Origin: an uncultured Phycisphaerales bacterium | Lineage (GTDB): Bacteria > Planctomycetota > Phycisphaerae > Sedimentisphaerales > Anaerohalosphaeraceae | NCBI GenBank assembly: GCA_937868095.1 | Contig: CALMLO010000014.1 | Location: 124,001 to 188,000, forward strand | Length of the DNA: 64,000 nucleotides | Direction: 5' to 3' | In this document: piece after piece, positions 16,328 to 26,286 of the stretch | How positions within the stretch are numbered: position 1 is the first letter of the stretch | Layout of the letters: the number at the start of each line of letters is the position of its first letter | Made by a program: the position numbers and the translations under genes | Notes under the pieces: model-generated | The model's input: the letters and a program-made list of their open reading frames with translations, nothing else | Told to the model about the DNA's origin: nothing | The model's database searches: none

Positions 16328-19201
16328 TTATCCGCTTTGGGGTTCAAGAGGAATTTCTTGAGTCAGTTTTTCTCGTAAATAACGGGCCGTATGAGAAGCG
16401 GTATTCTTAATGATTTCCTCCGGAGTTCCTTCGGCGATGACCCATCCGCCTTCGTCACCGCCTTCAGGGCCTAAGTCAATGATATAGTCGGCCATCTTGA
16501 TTACGTCGAGGTTGTGTTCGATGACAATAACCGTGTTGCCCATGTCGGTGAGTCGTCGGAGAACAGTTATCAGATTGTCAATATCGGAAAAATGCAGACC
16601 GGTGGTTGGTTCATCGAGGATATATAGAGTATGACCTGTACTGGGTTTGCCCAATTCCGCAGCCAGTTTGACCCGCTGGGCTTCACCGCCAGACATAGTT
16701 GTCGAGGACTGGCCGAGCGTCATATAACCCAACCCAACATCACAAAGGGCTTTGATAAGACGGAGAATCTTTGGAAAATTGGCAAAAAACTGGCGTGATT
16801 CGCCAATTTCCATATCCAAAACATCGGAAATATTTTTGCCTTTGTAGGTAATCTGGAGGGTTTCAGGGTTGTAGCGTTTGCCCTGGCAGGTCTGACAGGT
16901 TACATAAACATCGGGCAGAAAGTGCATTTCAATTCGACGGATGCCCTGGCCTTGGCAGGCCTCACACCGGCCGCCTTTTACATTAAAACTGAAGCGGCCG
17001 GGCTTGTAGCCGCGGAGACGGGCCTCGCGGGTCATCGCAAACAATTGGCGGATTAAGTCAAAAACGCCTGTGTATGTGGCCGGGTTGCTGCGAGGCGTCC
17101 GGCCGATCGGGCTTTGGTCAATTTCAATAACCTTGTCGATATGGGAAATCCCAAGGATGTTTTTGTGTTTGCCCGGCTTTTCGCGGGAACCATAGAGGCG
17201 GCGTTTCAGGCCTTTCAGAAGAATCTCGTTAATCAGGGTGCTTTTGCCGGAGCCGGAAACGCCGGTTACGCAGGTCATCACACCCAGAGGAAACTTGACG
17301 TTGATATCTTTGAGGTTATGCTCAGCGGCACCGCGGACTTCGAGGCAGTAGGACATTTTCACTTTGCGCCGCTGAGCCGGAAGCTCAATTCGTTTGGCTC
17401 CGGAGAGGTATTGGCCTGTGAGTGAGCGCGGGCATCGGCAGATATCTTCCACAGTGCCGGTTGCAACAACCTCACCGCCGTATCGGCCGGCACCCGGTCC
17501 GATGTCAACGATATAGTCGGCCTGGCGGATAATTTCTTCATCATGTTCAACCACCAGGACAGTATTGCCAATGTCGCGCAGCTGTTTCAGGATTTTCAGC
17601 AGGCGATCATTGTCTCGACGGTGAAGGCCGATGGTGGGCTCGTCGAGGACGTAGCAGCATCCGACCAGCCCGCTGCCGACCTGTGCGGCCAGATGAATCC
17701 GCTGGGCCTCACCGCCGGACAGGGTTCGGCTGGGACGGTCGAGCGTCAGGTACCCGAGCCCTACATCGAGAAGATACTGGAGACGACCGCGGATTTCTTG
17801 AAGCGGCTGTTCGGCAATAACGCTCTGTTCCGGATTCAGCGGAAGTTCGGAAAAAAACTTGCAGGCGTCCCGAACCGTCATACTGACAACTTCGCTGATG
17901 TTCTTGCCGTTCAATAAAACGGCGCTCGCTTCAGGACGCAGACGTGTGCCTTTGCAGACTTTGCAGGGCGACTCAGATAAATACCCGTGCAGGCGTTCCT
18001 TGACAAATTCGCTCTCCGTGTTTTCCCATCGCCGGCGGAGGTTGGGGATAACCCCTTCAAACGATATGCCGTATCGTGATTCATCTTCCGGCGTTGTTCC
18101 ATAAAGCAGGATTTGCCGGATAGGAGCCGGGATACTGCTGAACGGTTCGCTTTTGCTGATGCCGAATTGCCGGCAGAAGCGGCTGATGAGCCGGTTGTAG
18201 TAGATATTCATTCGCTTGCCGCCTTTGCGCCAGGCCTCGATGGCCCCTTTTTCAAGGGAGACATTTTTATCCGGTACAATCAGGTCCGGGTCAAACTCAG
18301 GGATTGTACCCAGGCCGTCGCAGGCGGGGCAGGCCCCATAAGGGCTGTTGAAGCTGAACAACCGCGGGGACAATTCCGGCAGAGAAACCCCCGGGTGTTC
18401 GGGGCAGGCGTATTTCTCGCTGTAAAGCACATCCCGCCACTGGCTTTCACCGCCGTTGCCCTTTTTCTCCTCGGGCGGCTGGACCATGACCAGAACCAGC
18501 CCGTCGCCGATTTTCAGGGCGGTTTCAATCGAATCGGCTAAACGAACCCGGATATTGTCTTTTAGAATGAGCCGATCAACAACCGCGGCAATATCGTGTT
18601 TCTTGTTTTTATCCAGCTTGGGGACATTTTTTATGTCGTAAATGACACCGTCCACGCGTGCCCGAACGAATCCTTGCCGCTGAATCTGGACAAAGATATC
18701 GCGATGTTCACCCTTTTGGCCGCGAATGACCGGGGCACAAATCTGGATGCGCGTATTCTCCGGCCAGGAAAGAATGGAGTCAACGATCTGGGTGGCGGGC
18801 TGCGAGACGATGGGGCGGCTGCATATCCAGCAGTGGGGGGTGCCGAGGCGGGAGAAGAGAAGACGGAGGAAGTCGTGCACCTCCGCCGAGGTCGAGACCG
18901 TCGATCGGGGATTGCTTGTGGGACGCCGCGGCTCGATGGCGATGGTGGGCGGCAGGCCCGTGATGTGCTCAATGTGCGGCTTGGGGAGCGGCTCAAGGTA
19001 CTGTCGGGCGTAAGGGCTCAGCGAGGCGACGTAGCGACGGCGGCCCTCTGCATAGATTGTGTCTATTGCAAGAGTGCTTTTGCCGCTGCCGCTCGGGCCC
19101 GTCAGTACAAGAAGACGGCCGCGAGGCAGCGACAGCGTCAGGTTTTTGAGATTGTGCTCGGCGACGCCGATAAGGCGTATATGGGCGGGCGGGCTGTCCA
19201 T
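16328..19201 (-). CDS. uvrA: Excinuclease ABC subunit A
   Basis: A 957-residue UvrA, the damage-recognition ATPase of nucleotide excision repair. It has two ABC modules: Walker A GPSGSGKST near residue 35 with signature TLSGGEAQRI near 505, and Walker A GVSGSGKST near 655 with signature TMSGGEAQRV near 845. Zinc modules include CPEHPGVSL-CPACDGLG in the first half and CEACQGQG with CQTCQGKRY in the second. Length is normal (E. coli 940). It is divergent from nfi, another DNA repair gene, with which it seems to share a symmetric promoter, and is followed after ~85 bases by dxr on the same strand. Confidence 0.97.
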   Translation of the reverse strand: MDSPPAHIRLIGVAEHNLKNLTLSLPRGRLLVLTGPSGSGKSTLAIDTIYAEGRRRYVASLSPYARQYLEPLPKPHIEHITGLPPTIAIEPRRPTSNPRSTVSTSAEVHDFLRLLFSRLGTPHCWICSRPIVSQPATQIVDSILSWPENTRIQICAPVIRGQKGEHRDIFVQIQRQGFVRARVDGVIYDIKNVPKLDKNKKHDIAAVVDRLILKDNIRVRLADSIETALKIGDGLVLVMVQPPEEKKGNGGESQWRDVLYSEKYACPEHPGVSLPELSPRLFSFNSPYGACPACDGLGTIPEFDPDLIVPDKNVSLEKGAIEAWRKGGKRMNIYYNRLISRFCRQFGISKSEPFSSIPAPIRQILLYGTTPEDESRYGISFEGVIPNLRRRWENTESEFVKERLHGYLSESPCKVCKGTRLRPEASAVLLNGKNISEVVSMTVRDACKFFSELPLNPEQSVIAEQPLQEIRGRLQYLLDVGLGYLTLDRPSRTLSGGEAQRIHLAAQVGSGLVGCCYVLDEPTIGLHRRDNDRLLKILKQLRDIGNTVLVVEHDEEIIRQADYIVDIGPGAGRYGGEVVATGTVEDICRCPRSLTGQYLSGAKRIELPAQRRKVKMSYCLEVRGAAEHNLKDINVKFPLGVMTCVTGVSGSGKSTLINEILLKGLKRRLYGSREKPGKHKNILGISHIDKVIEIDQSPIGRTPRSNPATYTGVFDLIRQLFAMTREARLRGYKPGRFSFNVKGGRCEACQGQGIRRIEMHFLPDVYVTCQTCQGKRYNPETLQITYKGKNISDVLDMEIGESRQFFANFPKILRLIKALCDVGLGYMTLGQSSTTMSGGEAQRVKLAAELGKPSTGHTLYILDEPTTGLHFSDIDNLITVLRRLTDMGNTVIVIEHNLDVIKMADYIIDLGPEGGDEGGWVIAEGTPEEIIKNTASHTARYLREKLTQEIPLEPQSG

Positions 19202-19275
19202 ACGGCGTTAATGACTCCTGGCGATGTTAGTCGTGTTATCTGTGTTTAAAAACGAAACAATATACCAAACTAAAC

Positions 19276-19305
19276 ATTGTACCAGATGAAGGGTACCGAT
19301 ACAAT
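19276..19305. promoter_or_regulatory. Overlapping divergent promoters for uvrA and nfi
   Basis: The segment begins ATTGTA and ends TACAAT, an inverted repeat. On the plus strand TTGTAC (19277-19282) and TACAAT (19300-19305) are 17 bases apart. On the minus strand TTGTAT (19304-19299) and TACAAT (19281-19276) are also 17 apart. The -35 of each strand is therefore the -10 of the other. It lies ~40 bases before the nfi ATG and ~75 before the uvrA ATG. Confidence 0.5.
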
Positions 19306-19345
19306 AGGGCGCAAGACCTTTTTTGGGGAAGCGTTAGGCAACTGG

Positions 19346-20023
19346 ATGGAAATCAAGCACTTACATTCATGGCACCTCAGCCCAAAAGAAGCGGCGGTCC
19401 TTCAAAAGGAACTGGCTGGGCAGATTGAGATTTGCCCGCTCCCGTCTCAAATTCAAACCATAGCCGGTCTGGATTGTGCCTTTAGCCGAGACGGCCGGCG
19501 CATTGCGGCGGTGATTGCAGTTCTCTCTTTTCCGACACTCGAAGTGGTGGAAATTGCGGAAGCGTCAGACAAAGTCCGGTTTCCGTATGTGCCGGGTCTT
19601 CTTTCCTTTCGGGAGGCGCCGGTGTGTCTGAAGGCAGCCGGTAAACTCCGTCAGATTCCCGATGTGTTTTTGGCGGATGGGCAGGGGATTGCACATCCGC
19701 GTCGGCTGGGGCTGGCGTCTCATCTGGGGCTTTTTCTGAATCGTCCGACCATCGGCTGTGCTAAAAGTCGTTTGTGCGGTGTGTTTGAAGAGCCGGCAGC
19801 CGCCAAAGGCAGCCGGAGTCTTCTTTGGGAAAATGGCGAAGTAGTGGGGATGGTCCTTCGCACCCGCTGTCAGGTACGGCCTTTATTTGTTTCCGTGGGC
19901 CATCGGGCTGTTTTGGAAGAAGCGGCTGAACTTGTCCTGCAGTGCTGTCGGCGCTATCGTCTGCCGGAGCCGACCCGTTTGGCCCATCAAAAGGTCAGCA
20001 TTCTGAAAACGGCCTTAGGATGA
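19346..20023 (+). CDS. nfi: Endonuclease V
   Basis: A 225-residue enzyme that nicks DNA near deaminated bases such as hypoxanthine. Motifs are IAGLDCAFSRDGRRIAAVIAVL (the first catalytic Asp), FPYVPGLLSFREAP (the wedge PYIPG and the catalytic Glu), LADGQGIAHPRRLGLASHLG (in two pieces; catalytic Asp and HPRR) and GCAKSRLCG. E. coli Nfi has 223 residues, so ATG 19346 gives the expected length. An upstream TTG at 19277 is also in frame but falls inside the promoter-like element. AGG lies 8 bases before the chosen start. Confidence 0.92.
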   Translation: MEIKHLHSWHLSPKEAAVLQKELAGQIEICPLPSQIQTIAGLDCAFSRDGRRIAAVIAVLSFPTLEVVEIAEASDKVRFPYVPGLLSFREAPVCLKAAGKLRQIPDVFLADGQGIAHPRRLGLASHLGLFLNRPTIGCAKSRLCGVFEEPAAAKGSRSLLWENGEVVGMVLRTRCQVRPLFVSVGHRAVLEEAAELVLQCCRRYRLPEPTRLAHQKVSILKTALG

Positions 20024-20139
20024 TATTCATTTTTGCATTTCATTTCGAAAGAATGGGAATGGATGCAATACAATTTGTACCGGGAATGTCTTTTCTGGAA
20101 AGAGAGAATCTTTTGCTTTTTTGTAAAGGAAGGAAACGG

Positions 20140-21897
20140 ATGAAGCAGATTGTGTTTGCGGGAATTGCCGCCCTGATTTTTTACGCGGGTACTGCAAAAG
20201 CGGCTCGCCGCCCGGCAGAGACGCTGGATCGGGGGTTCATTGCGGTGGTCAAGTCTTCTTCGCAGGTCTATCTGGGCTGGCGTCTGCTCAAGGATGATCC
20301 CGACGCGCTATCCTTCAATGTTTACCGGCTGACCGAAGGCGGCCAACCAGTCAAACTTAATTCGGAACCGATTGCTGACTCGACCAATTATATAGATCAG
20401 ACGGCGCCGCTGGATAAGTCCAATCAATGGCGGCTTCATGCAGTCGTTGCAGGAAAAGAACAGGCCGAATGGGTTAGTGTCGAATTGCCGGCCAATCCGC
20501 CGGTGCGTTCCTATTTTTCAATTCCATTCCAGGGAAACTATGTTTGCAGCAAGGTTGCGCTGGCAGACCTGAATGGCGATGGACGATACGATTTTGTCAT
20601 CAAGCAGCCGCATCAGGTGAGCGACCCGGGGGTGTGGCGCAAAAGCACAGACACATTTAAGGTGGAGGCCTATCTGAGTGACGGCACATTTTTATGGCGA
20701 AGGGACCTCGGCTGGAACATCGAGCAGGGGGTTTGGTGGTCGCCGATGGTGGTTTTTGATTTTGACGGAGACGGGCGGGCGGAGATAGCTCTCAAGACAG
20801 CGCCGACGGATGCGGATTACCGCAATCCCGATGACCATCCTTATCCCGGACGGGTAATGACGGGGCCGGAATATATTTCACTTCTGGACGGGCTGACAGG
20901 CCGGGAGCTGGACCGGGCGGATTGGCCGGCACGCGGGCGGGTGGAGGACTGGGGCGATGAGAAAAACAATCGCGCTTCGCGTCATCTGCTTGGCGTCGCC
21001 TATCTGGACGGTGTTCGCCCCAGTCTGCTGGTCCTGCGGGGCACCTACACGCGGATGCAGGTGGATGCCTATAATGTGGTCAATCGCAAACTCCAGAAGC
21101 TCTGGAGCTGGTGCGGCGATGATGAAACGCCTCCGGTACGCGGCCAGGGGATGCACGGGATGCATGCGGCGGATGTGGACGGAGACGGACGCGATGAAAT
21201 TATTCTTGGGGCGGCGGTTCTCGATGACGACGGAAAAATCCTCTGGAATACAGGACTGGGACATCCGGACGGCTGCTATGTGACGGATATTTACCCGCAG
21301 CGGCCGGGGCTGGAAATCATTTATGGAATTGAACCGCCGCAGCCCAAAAACGGCATCTGCGTTGTCGATGCACGAACCGGAGAAATCCTGTGGGGATGTT
21401 CTCATCCGACTGTGCATGTTCACAGCCAGGGTCTGTTTGGGGATTTTGCTCCGGACAATCCGGGTCTGGAGTATTATACCGGCGAGAAGGACCGCTCGGC
21501 CCACTGGACCTACAGCGTGGATGGGCGGCTGCTGTCTGAAGAACCGATGGAGTTGCTGGCGCCGACACCGCTGTACTGGCTGGACGGCTCGCTGAAGATG
21601 CTTGCCCACGGCGGACAGATTCGCCGCTATAAAGGGCCGGTGGTGGACGAATACGAAGGAAAAATTCTGGCCGCAGCCGATTGTTTGGGCGACTGGCGCG
21701 AGGAATTGATAACAACAGTGCCCGGCGAATTGCGAATTTATACAACCACTCACCCGGCCTCCAGCCGGCACTGCACGCTGATGCAGGATCCGATTTATCG
21801 GCTGGATGTGGCAATGGTTTCGATGGGCTATTTTTATCCGCCGCAGTTGAGTTATTTTTTCTCTTCCGAGCCGAAGGCAGCCGCGGAAGAAAGATAA
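20140..21897 (+). CDS. Rhamnogalacturonan lyase, PL11 family, secreted
   Basis: A 585-residue protein with signal peptide MKQIVFAGIAALIFYAGTAKA. The frame is open ~200 bases further upstream, but the signal peptide and AGGAAGGAAACGG before ATG 20140 fix the start. The mature protein begins with the PL11 N-terminal beta domain (ETLDRGFIAV, YLGWRLLKDDPDALSFNVYR). An eight-bladed propeller follows with repeated calcium-binding loops: DLNGDGRYD, DFDGDGRAE, DVDGDGRDE. LGDWREELI and MQDPIYRLDVA are hallmark C-terminal blocks. PL11 enzymes cleave the rhamnose-GalA backbone of RG-I by beta-elimination. A second PL11 gene follows 16 bases later. Confidence 0.93.
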   Translation: MKQIVFAGIAALIFYAGTAKAARRPAETLDRGFIAVVKSSSQVYLGWRLLKDDPDALSFNVYRLTEGGQPVKLNSEPIADSTNYIDQTAPLDKSNQWRLHAVVAGKEQAEWVSVELPANPPVRSYFSIPFQGNYVCSKVALADLNGDGRYDFVIKQPHQVSDPGVWRKSTDTFKVEAYLSDGTFLWRRDLGWNIEQGVWWSPMVVFDFDGDGRAEIALKTAPTDADYRNPDDHPYPGRVMTGPEYISLLDGLTGRELDRADWPARGRVEDWGDEKNNRASRHLLGVAYLDGVRPSLLVLRGTYTRMQVDAYNVVNRKLQKLWSWCGDDETPPVRGQGMHGMHAADVDGDGRDEIILGAAVLDDDGKILWNTGLGHPDGCYVTDIYPQRPGLEIIYGIEPPQPKNGICVVDARTGEILWGCSHPTVHVHSQGLFGDFAPDNPGLEYYTGEKDRSAHWTYSVDGRLLSEEPMELLAPTPLYWLDGSLKMLAHGGQIRRYKGPVVDEYEGKILAAADCLGDWREELITTVPGELRIYTTTHPASSRHCTLMQDPIYRLDVAMVSMGYFYPPQLSYFFSSEPKAAAEER

Positions 21898-21913
21898 TCT
21901 TTTTGAGGAAGAT

Positions 21914-23761
21914 ATGAATCGCAGATGGCTTTTTTTGGGGGTTATCTGGCTCTGGGGGGCGTCTTGTGTCTGGGGCTTGGAACGTCAGATGGAAACGCTG
22001 GATCGCGGACTGGTGGGAATTGTTGAAGCGCCGGGACGCGTGTTTCTCAGCTGGCGGCTTTTGGGAACCGAGCCGCTATCGACCGGATTTTATCTTTACC
22101 GCCGCTCAGGAGCGCAGGAGCCGGTCCGGTTAAACGAAAAACCATTGACGGGCGGGACCTGGTTCTTGGATGAAAAGGCCGATTTGTCTGTCGCCAATTC
22201 TTATTGTGTGCGGGCCGTCATCGATGGAAAAGAACAGCCGCCCAGCCGTCCCTTTGAATTGAAGGCCGCCGCCCCCGTCCAGCCCTATCTTTCTATACCG
22301 CTTCAGACACTGCCGGGACACCGGCCCTCGGATGCCGCAGTCGGTGATTTGGATGGGGATGGACGCTATGAAATTGTCATCAAACAGGAAATGCGCCCGC
22401 GGGATAACTCCCATCGAGGAATGACCGGCCAGACGAAATTGGAGGCCTATGATCTGGACGGCCGGTTTTTATGGCGAATCGATTTGGGAAAGAATATCCG
22501 CGAAGGGGCCCATTACACTCCTTTTATTGTGTATGATTTGGATGGAGATGGCCGGGCAGAGGTGGCCGTGCGGACCGCCGATGGTACGGTGGACGGCTGC
22601 GGCAAGGTCATCGGCGACCCGAATGCCGATTATCGCAATTCCGACGGAAGGATTCTGGAAGGGCCGGAATATCTGACTATTTTCGATGGACGGACGGGGG
22701 CCCAGCTGGCTGTGGCGGATTATGTTCCGCCGCGCGGGAATGCGGCAGACTGGGGCGATACGACCGGCAATCGGGCAGACCGTTTTCTGGCATGCGTGGC
22801 GTATCTGGACGGCAAGCGGCCTTCGCTGATAATGTGCCGCGGCTATTATACGCGAATGGTGCTGGCAGCGTGGAACTGGCGGGACGGAAAGCTTCCGCTG
22901 GTCTGGACATTCGATAGTGAGCAGGGGCCGGAAAGCAATCGCGCCTTTCGCGGACAGGGCAATCACAATCTGGCAGTCGGCGATGTGGACGGCGACGGCA
23001 AGGATGAAATTCTCTATGGCGCCTGTGCAATTGATGATGACGGCAAAGGATTGTATTCGACCGGCCTGGGACACGGAGATGCGATGCACCTGGCCGATAT
23101 TGACCCTGACCATCCTGGGCTGGAAATCTTTGCCATCCACGAAAATCCTCGTCATCCATACGGAGCCAATCTGCGGGAGGCAGCGACGGGCAAAGTGCTT
23201 TGGGGACTTCAGTCCGATGATGTGGTGCGCGGCGTTGCCATGGATATTGACCCGCGGCATCGAGGATATGAATGCTGGGCATTCGGCAGGGGATTGTGGG
23301 GGTTGTATAACTGCAAGGGGATTAAGATTGCTGAGCGAGCGCCCCGCTCCTGCAATATGGGGATTTGGTGGGACGGTGATTTACTCAGAGAACTGCTCAA
23401 TGGTGTGATTATCAGCAAGTGGGATTACCTGAACGAAACCGAAACAGTCCTGCTGGATGGCTGGGAATATGAGTGCATCCGCGTCAACGGCTCCAAGTCT
23501 ACGCCCTCCTTTTATGGGGATATTCTGGGCGACTGGCGCGAGGAAGTGATCTGGCCGACACGGGACGGAAGCCGGCTGCGTATTTTTGTATCTGCGATTC
23601 CTACGGACTATCGTTTTCCTACCCTGATGCACGATCCGATTTATCGTCTGAGTGCGGCCTGGCAGAACGTCGGCTATAACCAGCCGACCCAGACGGGATT
23701 TTATCTGGGGGAGGGGATGACCCTGCCGACCAGCCCGGAAACAAAAACCCCCAACCCATGA
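21914..23761 (+). CDS. Rhamnogalacturonan lyase, PL11 family, second copy, secreted
   Basis: A 615-residue PL11 paralogue with signal peptide (FLGVIWLWGASCVWG) and the same order of motifs: METLDRGLVGI, FLSWRLLGTEPLSTGFYLYR, DLDGDGRYE, DLDGDGRAE, DVDGDGKDE, LGDWREEVIWP and MHDPIYRLSAAWQ. It differs from the first copy in loops, for example an RTADGTVDGCGKVIGDPNADY segment and a longer region around residue 430. One copy may be endo-acting and the other exo-acting or on shorter products; this is a guess from known PL11 pairs. It forms an operon with the upstream PL11 and ends in a strong hairpin. Confidence 0.93.
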   Translation: MNRRWLFLGVIWLWGASCVWGLERQMETLDRGLVGIVEAPGRVFLSWRLLGTEPLSTGFYLYRRSGAQEPVRLNEKPLTGGTWFLDEKADLSVANSYCVRAVIDGKEQPPSRPFELKAAAPVQPYLSIPLQTLPGHRPSDAAVGDLDGDGRYEIVIKQEMRPRDNSHRGMTGQTKLEAYDLDGRFLWRIDLGKNIREGAHYTPFIVYDLDGDGRAEVAVRTADGTVDGCGKVIGDPNADYRNSDGRILEGPEYLTIFDGRTGAQLAVADYVPPRGNAADWGDTTGNRADRFLACVAYLDGKRPSLIMCRGYYTRMVLAAWNWRDGKLPLVWTFDSEQGPESNRAFRGQGNHNLAVGDVDGDGKDEILYGACAIDDDGKGLYSTGLGHGDAMHLADIDPDHPGLEIFAIHENPRHPYGANLREAATGKVLWGLQSDDVVRGVAMDIDPRHRGYECWAFGRGLWGLYNCKGIKIAERAPRSCNMGIWWDGDLLRELLNGVIISKWDYLNETETVLLDGWEYECIRVNGSKSTPSFYGDILGDWREEVIWPTRDGSRLRIFVSAIPTDYRFPTLMHDPIYRLSAAWQNVGYNQPTQTGFYLGEGMTLPTSPETKTPNP

Positions 23762-23776
23762 ATGGGTGGGGGTTTT
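23744..23776. terminator. Bidirectional rho-independent terminator
   Basis: AAAACCCCC and ACCCAT pair with ATGGGT and GGGGGTTTT, with one bulged A and a very small loop. The T-run in both directions suits termination of the PL11 operon and of the convergent E1 gene. It includes the PL11 stop codon. Confidence 0.8.
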
Positions 23777-23799
23777 GCGGAGAGTGTTGAAACTTATTT

Positions 23800-26271
23800 T
23801 CAGATGCCTTCGCGATTTTGCCGAAGCAGTTCTTCCCGATCGCAGGGCCGCTGAACTGTATGGCCCCGAAGGGGGATGATGTGCTCGTGAATTATATCCA
23901 GAAAGTCCGGCGGATAGGGGAAGAAGGCGTCTTCCAGTTCATCCGGCGGGGTAATCCAATTGCGTGCGCCGAGGACTGCCGGCGGGGCGTCCAGTTCGTC
24001 GAAGGCGAGTTGGGAAATCGTCGAGGCCATCGTATGGAGATAGCTGCCGCGCTGGCATGCGTCGGAGGCCAGCAGAATCTTGCGGGTTTTGCTGACGGAC
24101 TCGAGCACGAGGGTATAGTCGAAGGGGACCAGCGAGCGGGCATCGATAATTTCGCAGGTGAGCCCATGGCGGCTTTCGAGGATTTGGGCGGCTTCGATGG
24201 CGCGATAGAGTGTGGCGCCGATAGTCAGAATGGTCAGGTCTTTGCCTTGCTTGCGCAGGGCCGGCTGACCGATGGGGACCTCATAATAGCCCTCCGGGAC
24301 GCCGCCTGGGTGAAATTCTTCGGCGATGCCGTAAAGCCGCTGGCTTTCGAAAAAGACAACGGGGTCGGAGCCGGTCAGGGCCGAATACATCAGTCCTTTG
24401 GCGTCGTAGGGCGTGGCGGGAAAGACAACTTTCAGGCCGGGCAGATGGGTGCAAAGAGAGGTCCAGTCCTGGCTGTGCTGGGCGCCGTATTTGCTGCCGA
24501 CAGAGACACGGAGCACAACCGGCATCTTCAGCAGTCCCCCGCTCATGGCTTGCCATTTGCATAACTGATTGAATACTTCGTCGCCGGCACGGCCGAGAAA
24601 ATCGCAGTACATCAATTCCACCAGGGCCCGGCCGCCTTCGAGGGCATAGCCAACGGCGGAGCCGACGATGGCTCCTTCGGCAATGGGGGTATTGAAAAGT
24701 CGATGATACGGCAGGGCTTCCGTCAGACCGCGATAGACTCCGAATGCTCCGCCCCAGTCGCGGTTTTCCTCTCCGTAGGCCGCCAGCGTTGGGTCCACAT
24801 AGAAGCGGTCTAAAATGGCTTCAAAGAGGGCGTCACGAAAGACTACGCAGCGGCTGTCTTTGAGTCGGCGGCCGCCGGCATCGAAGGCGCTGCGGCTCTT
24901 GTCCCGCAGTCCCTGAAGACGCGGGTTTTCTTCTTTGGGCAGCAGCACTTCCGGTTTTCGGGAGGAGTCCAGCGATTCAATTTGCTGATTGGAAAACATA
25001 GTGCGGTCCAGCAGGCACAAATGCTGCTTGAGGTTGGCGCGGGGCGAGATAGTCAGGTCCACGGCCTTTCGGCAGGCCTTCAGAATCAAGTCTTCGGCTT
25101 TCTGTCGGATGGCGTCGATGGTTTCCTGGGAGCAAATTCCTGCCTCTACCAGCCCTTTGGGGTAATGAACGGTCGGGTCCTGCTCCAGCCAGGCCTGCAA
25201 TTCTTCCTTGTCGCGGTAGCTGCTCTGGTCAGAAGGAGAATGTCCGCTGTAGCGGTAGGTGACCGTGTCCAGCAGTACCGGCCCGCCGCCTTCGGCAAGG
25301 ACTTGCTTTTTTCGAAGGATGGCATCGGCCACAGCCAGGGGGTTGAAGCCGTCCACTCGTTCGGCGTGCATCTGTTCGGGGTTGACGCCGGCACCGAGGC
25401 GGGCGAGGATGCCGAAACCCATGGTCTCGCCCTGCGGCTGGCCGCCCATGCCGTAAAAATTGTTCATAAAGTTGAATATCATCGGTACGCCTCCGCGATA
25501 CGGCGGCTGCCAGAGGGTTTTGTATTGGTCCATTGCTGCCAGGCAAATCCCTTCCCAGACCGGCCCGCACGAGGAGGAACCATCACCGATGTTGACAATG
25601 ATAATGCCGGGCTTTTGGTTAATTTTTTTATAGAGCGCGGCGCCGACGGAAATATCACCGGAGCCGCCGACGATCGCATTGTTTGGATAGACGCCGAACG
25701 GCGGGAAAAAGGCGTGCATGGAGCCGCCCATGCCCTTGTTGAATCCGGCTTCTCGCCCGAAGATTTCGGCCAGGGTGCCGTAGATTAGGAAATCAACAGC
25801 CAGGTCTTTGACTGTGCCTTCGGCATCCTTTTCGACGATGCGCAGGCACTGCCCGTCAAAATAGGTTTCCATAATCCGCATCAGGGCCGACTCGTCCAGC
25901 CGGTCAATGGCGGAAAGACCCTTGGCGAGGATTTCGCCGTGGCTGCGGTGGCTGCCGTAAATATGGTCTTCGATTGTCAAATGGAAAGCCATCCCTACGG
26001 CGGCGGCTTCCTGCCCCAGGGACAGGTGGGCCGGGCCTCGGTGATTGTACTCGATGCCCTGATAGGAACCTCGAAGTTTGATTTCGTTGAGCATCGTTTC
26101 GAAGGTGCGGATGATCATCATATCCCGCTGAATCCGAATCAGCTGTTCTTTGCTGTATCGGCTCAGTTCTTCAGAGATGGTTTTACGGTATTGATTGAGC
26201 GGAATGGGCTGAAACTGAATCCAGCCGGGGGCTCGGTTTTGTTTGGGGCAGATACGAATTGATTTAGGCAT
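23800..26271 (-). CDS. Fused E1 alpha/beta subunit of a 2-oxoacid dehydrogenase complex
   Basis: An 823-residue thiamine diphosphate enzyme joining the alpha and beta chains usually made separately. The alpha part (~40-430) has [12 protein letters not shown], the ThDP motif [13 protein letters not shown]...[14 protein letters not shown], and [15 protein letters not shown] linker precedes the beta part (~480-800) with [65 protein letters not shown] and [11 protein letters not shown]. Such E1 proteins decarboxylate pyruvate, branched-chain or acetoin-type substrates; the substrate is not clear. It lies 15 bases after a DeoR regulator on the same strand, while E2 and E3 are on the other strand. 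Confidence 0.88.
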   Translation of the reverse strand: MPKSIRICPKQNRAPGWIQFQPIPLNQYRKTISEELSRYSKEQLIRIQRDMMIIRTFETMLNEIKLRGSYQGIEYNHRGPAHLSLGQEAAAVGMAFHLTIEDHIYGSHRSHGEILAKGLSAIDRLDESALMRIMETYFDGQCLRIVEKDAEGTVKDLAVDFLIYGTLAEIFGREAGFNKGMGGSMHAFFPPFGVYPNNAIVGGSGDISVGAALYKKINQKPGIIIVNIGDGSSSCGPVWEGICLAAMDQYKTLWQPPYRGGVPMIFNFMNNFYGMGGQPQGETMGFGILARLGAGVNPEQMHAERVDGFNPLAVADAILRKKQVLAEGGGPVLLDTVTYRYSGHSPSDQSSYRDKEELQAWLEQDPTVHYPKGLVEAGICSQETIDAIRQKAEDLILKACRKAVDLTISPRANLKQHLCLLDRTMFSNQQIESLDSSRKPEVLLPKEENPRLQGLRDKSRSAFDAGGRRLKDSRCVVFRDALFEAILDRFYVDPTLAAYGEENRDWGGAFGVYRGLTEALPYHRLFNTPIAEGAIVGSAVGYALEGGRALVELMYCDFLGRAGDEVFNQLCKWQAMSGGLLKMPVVLRVSVGSKYGAQHSQDWTSLCTHLPGLKVVFPATPYDAKGLMYSALTGSDPVVFFESQRLYGIAEEFHPGGVPEGYYEVPIGQPALRKQGKDLTILTIGATLYRAIEAAQILESRHGLTCEIIDARSLVPFDYTLVLESVSKTRKILLASDACQRGSYLHTMASTISQLAFDELDAPPAVLGARNWITPPDELEDAFFPYPPDFLDIIHEHIIPLRGHTVQRPCDREELLRQNREGI

Positions 26272-26286
26272 ACGTCCAGACCTCGT

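Noticed and set aside
19942-20139. N-terminal extension of the first PL11 gene (start at 19942)
   Set aside because: It overlaps the end of nfi, and a signal peptide with a strong RBS begins at ATG 20140.
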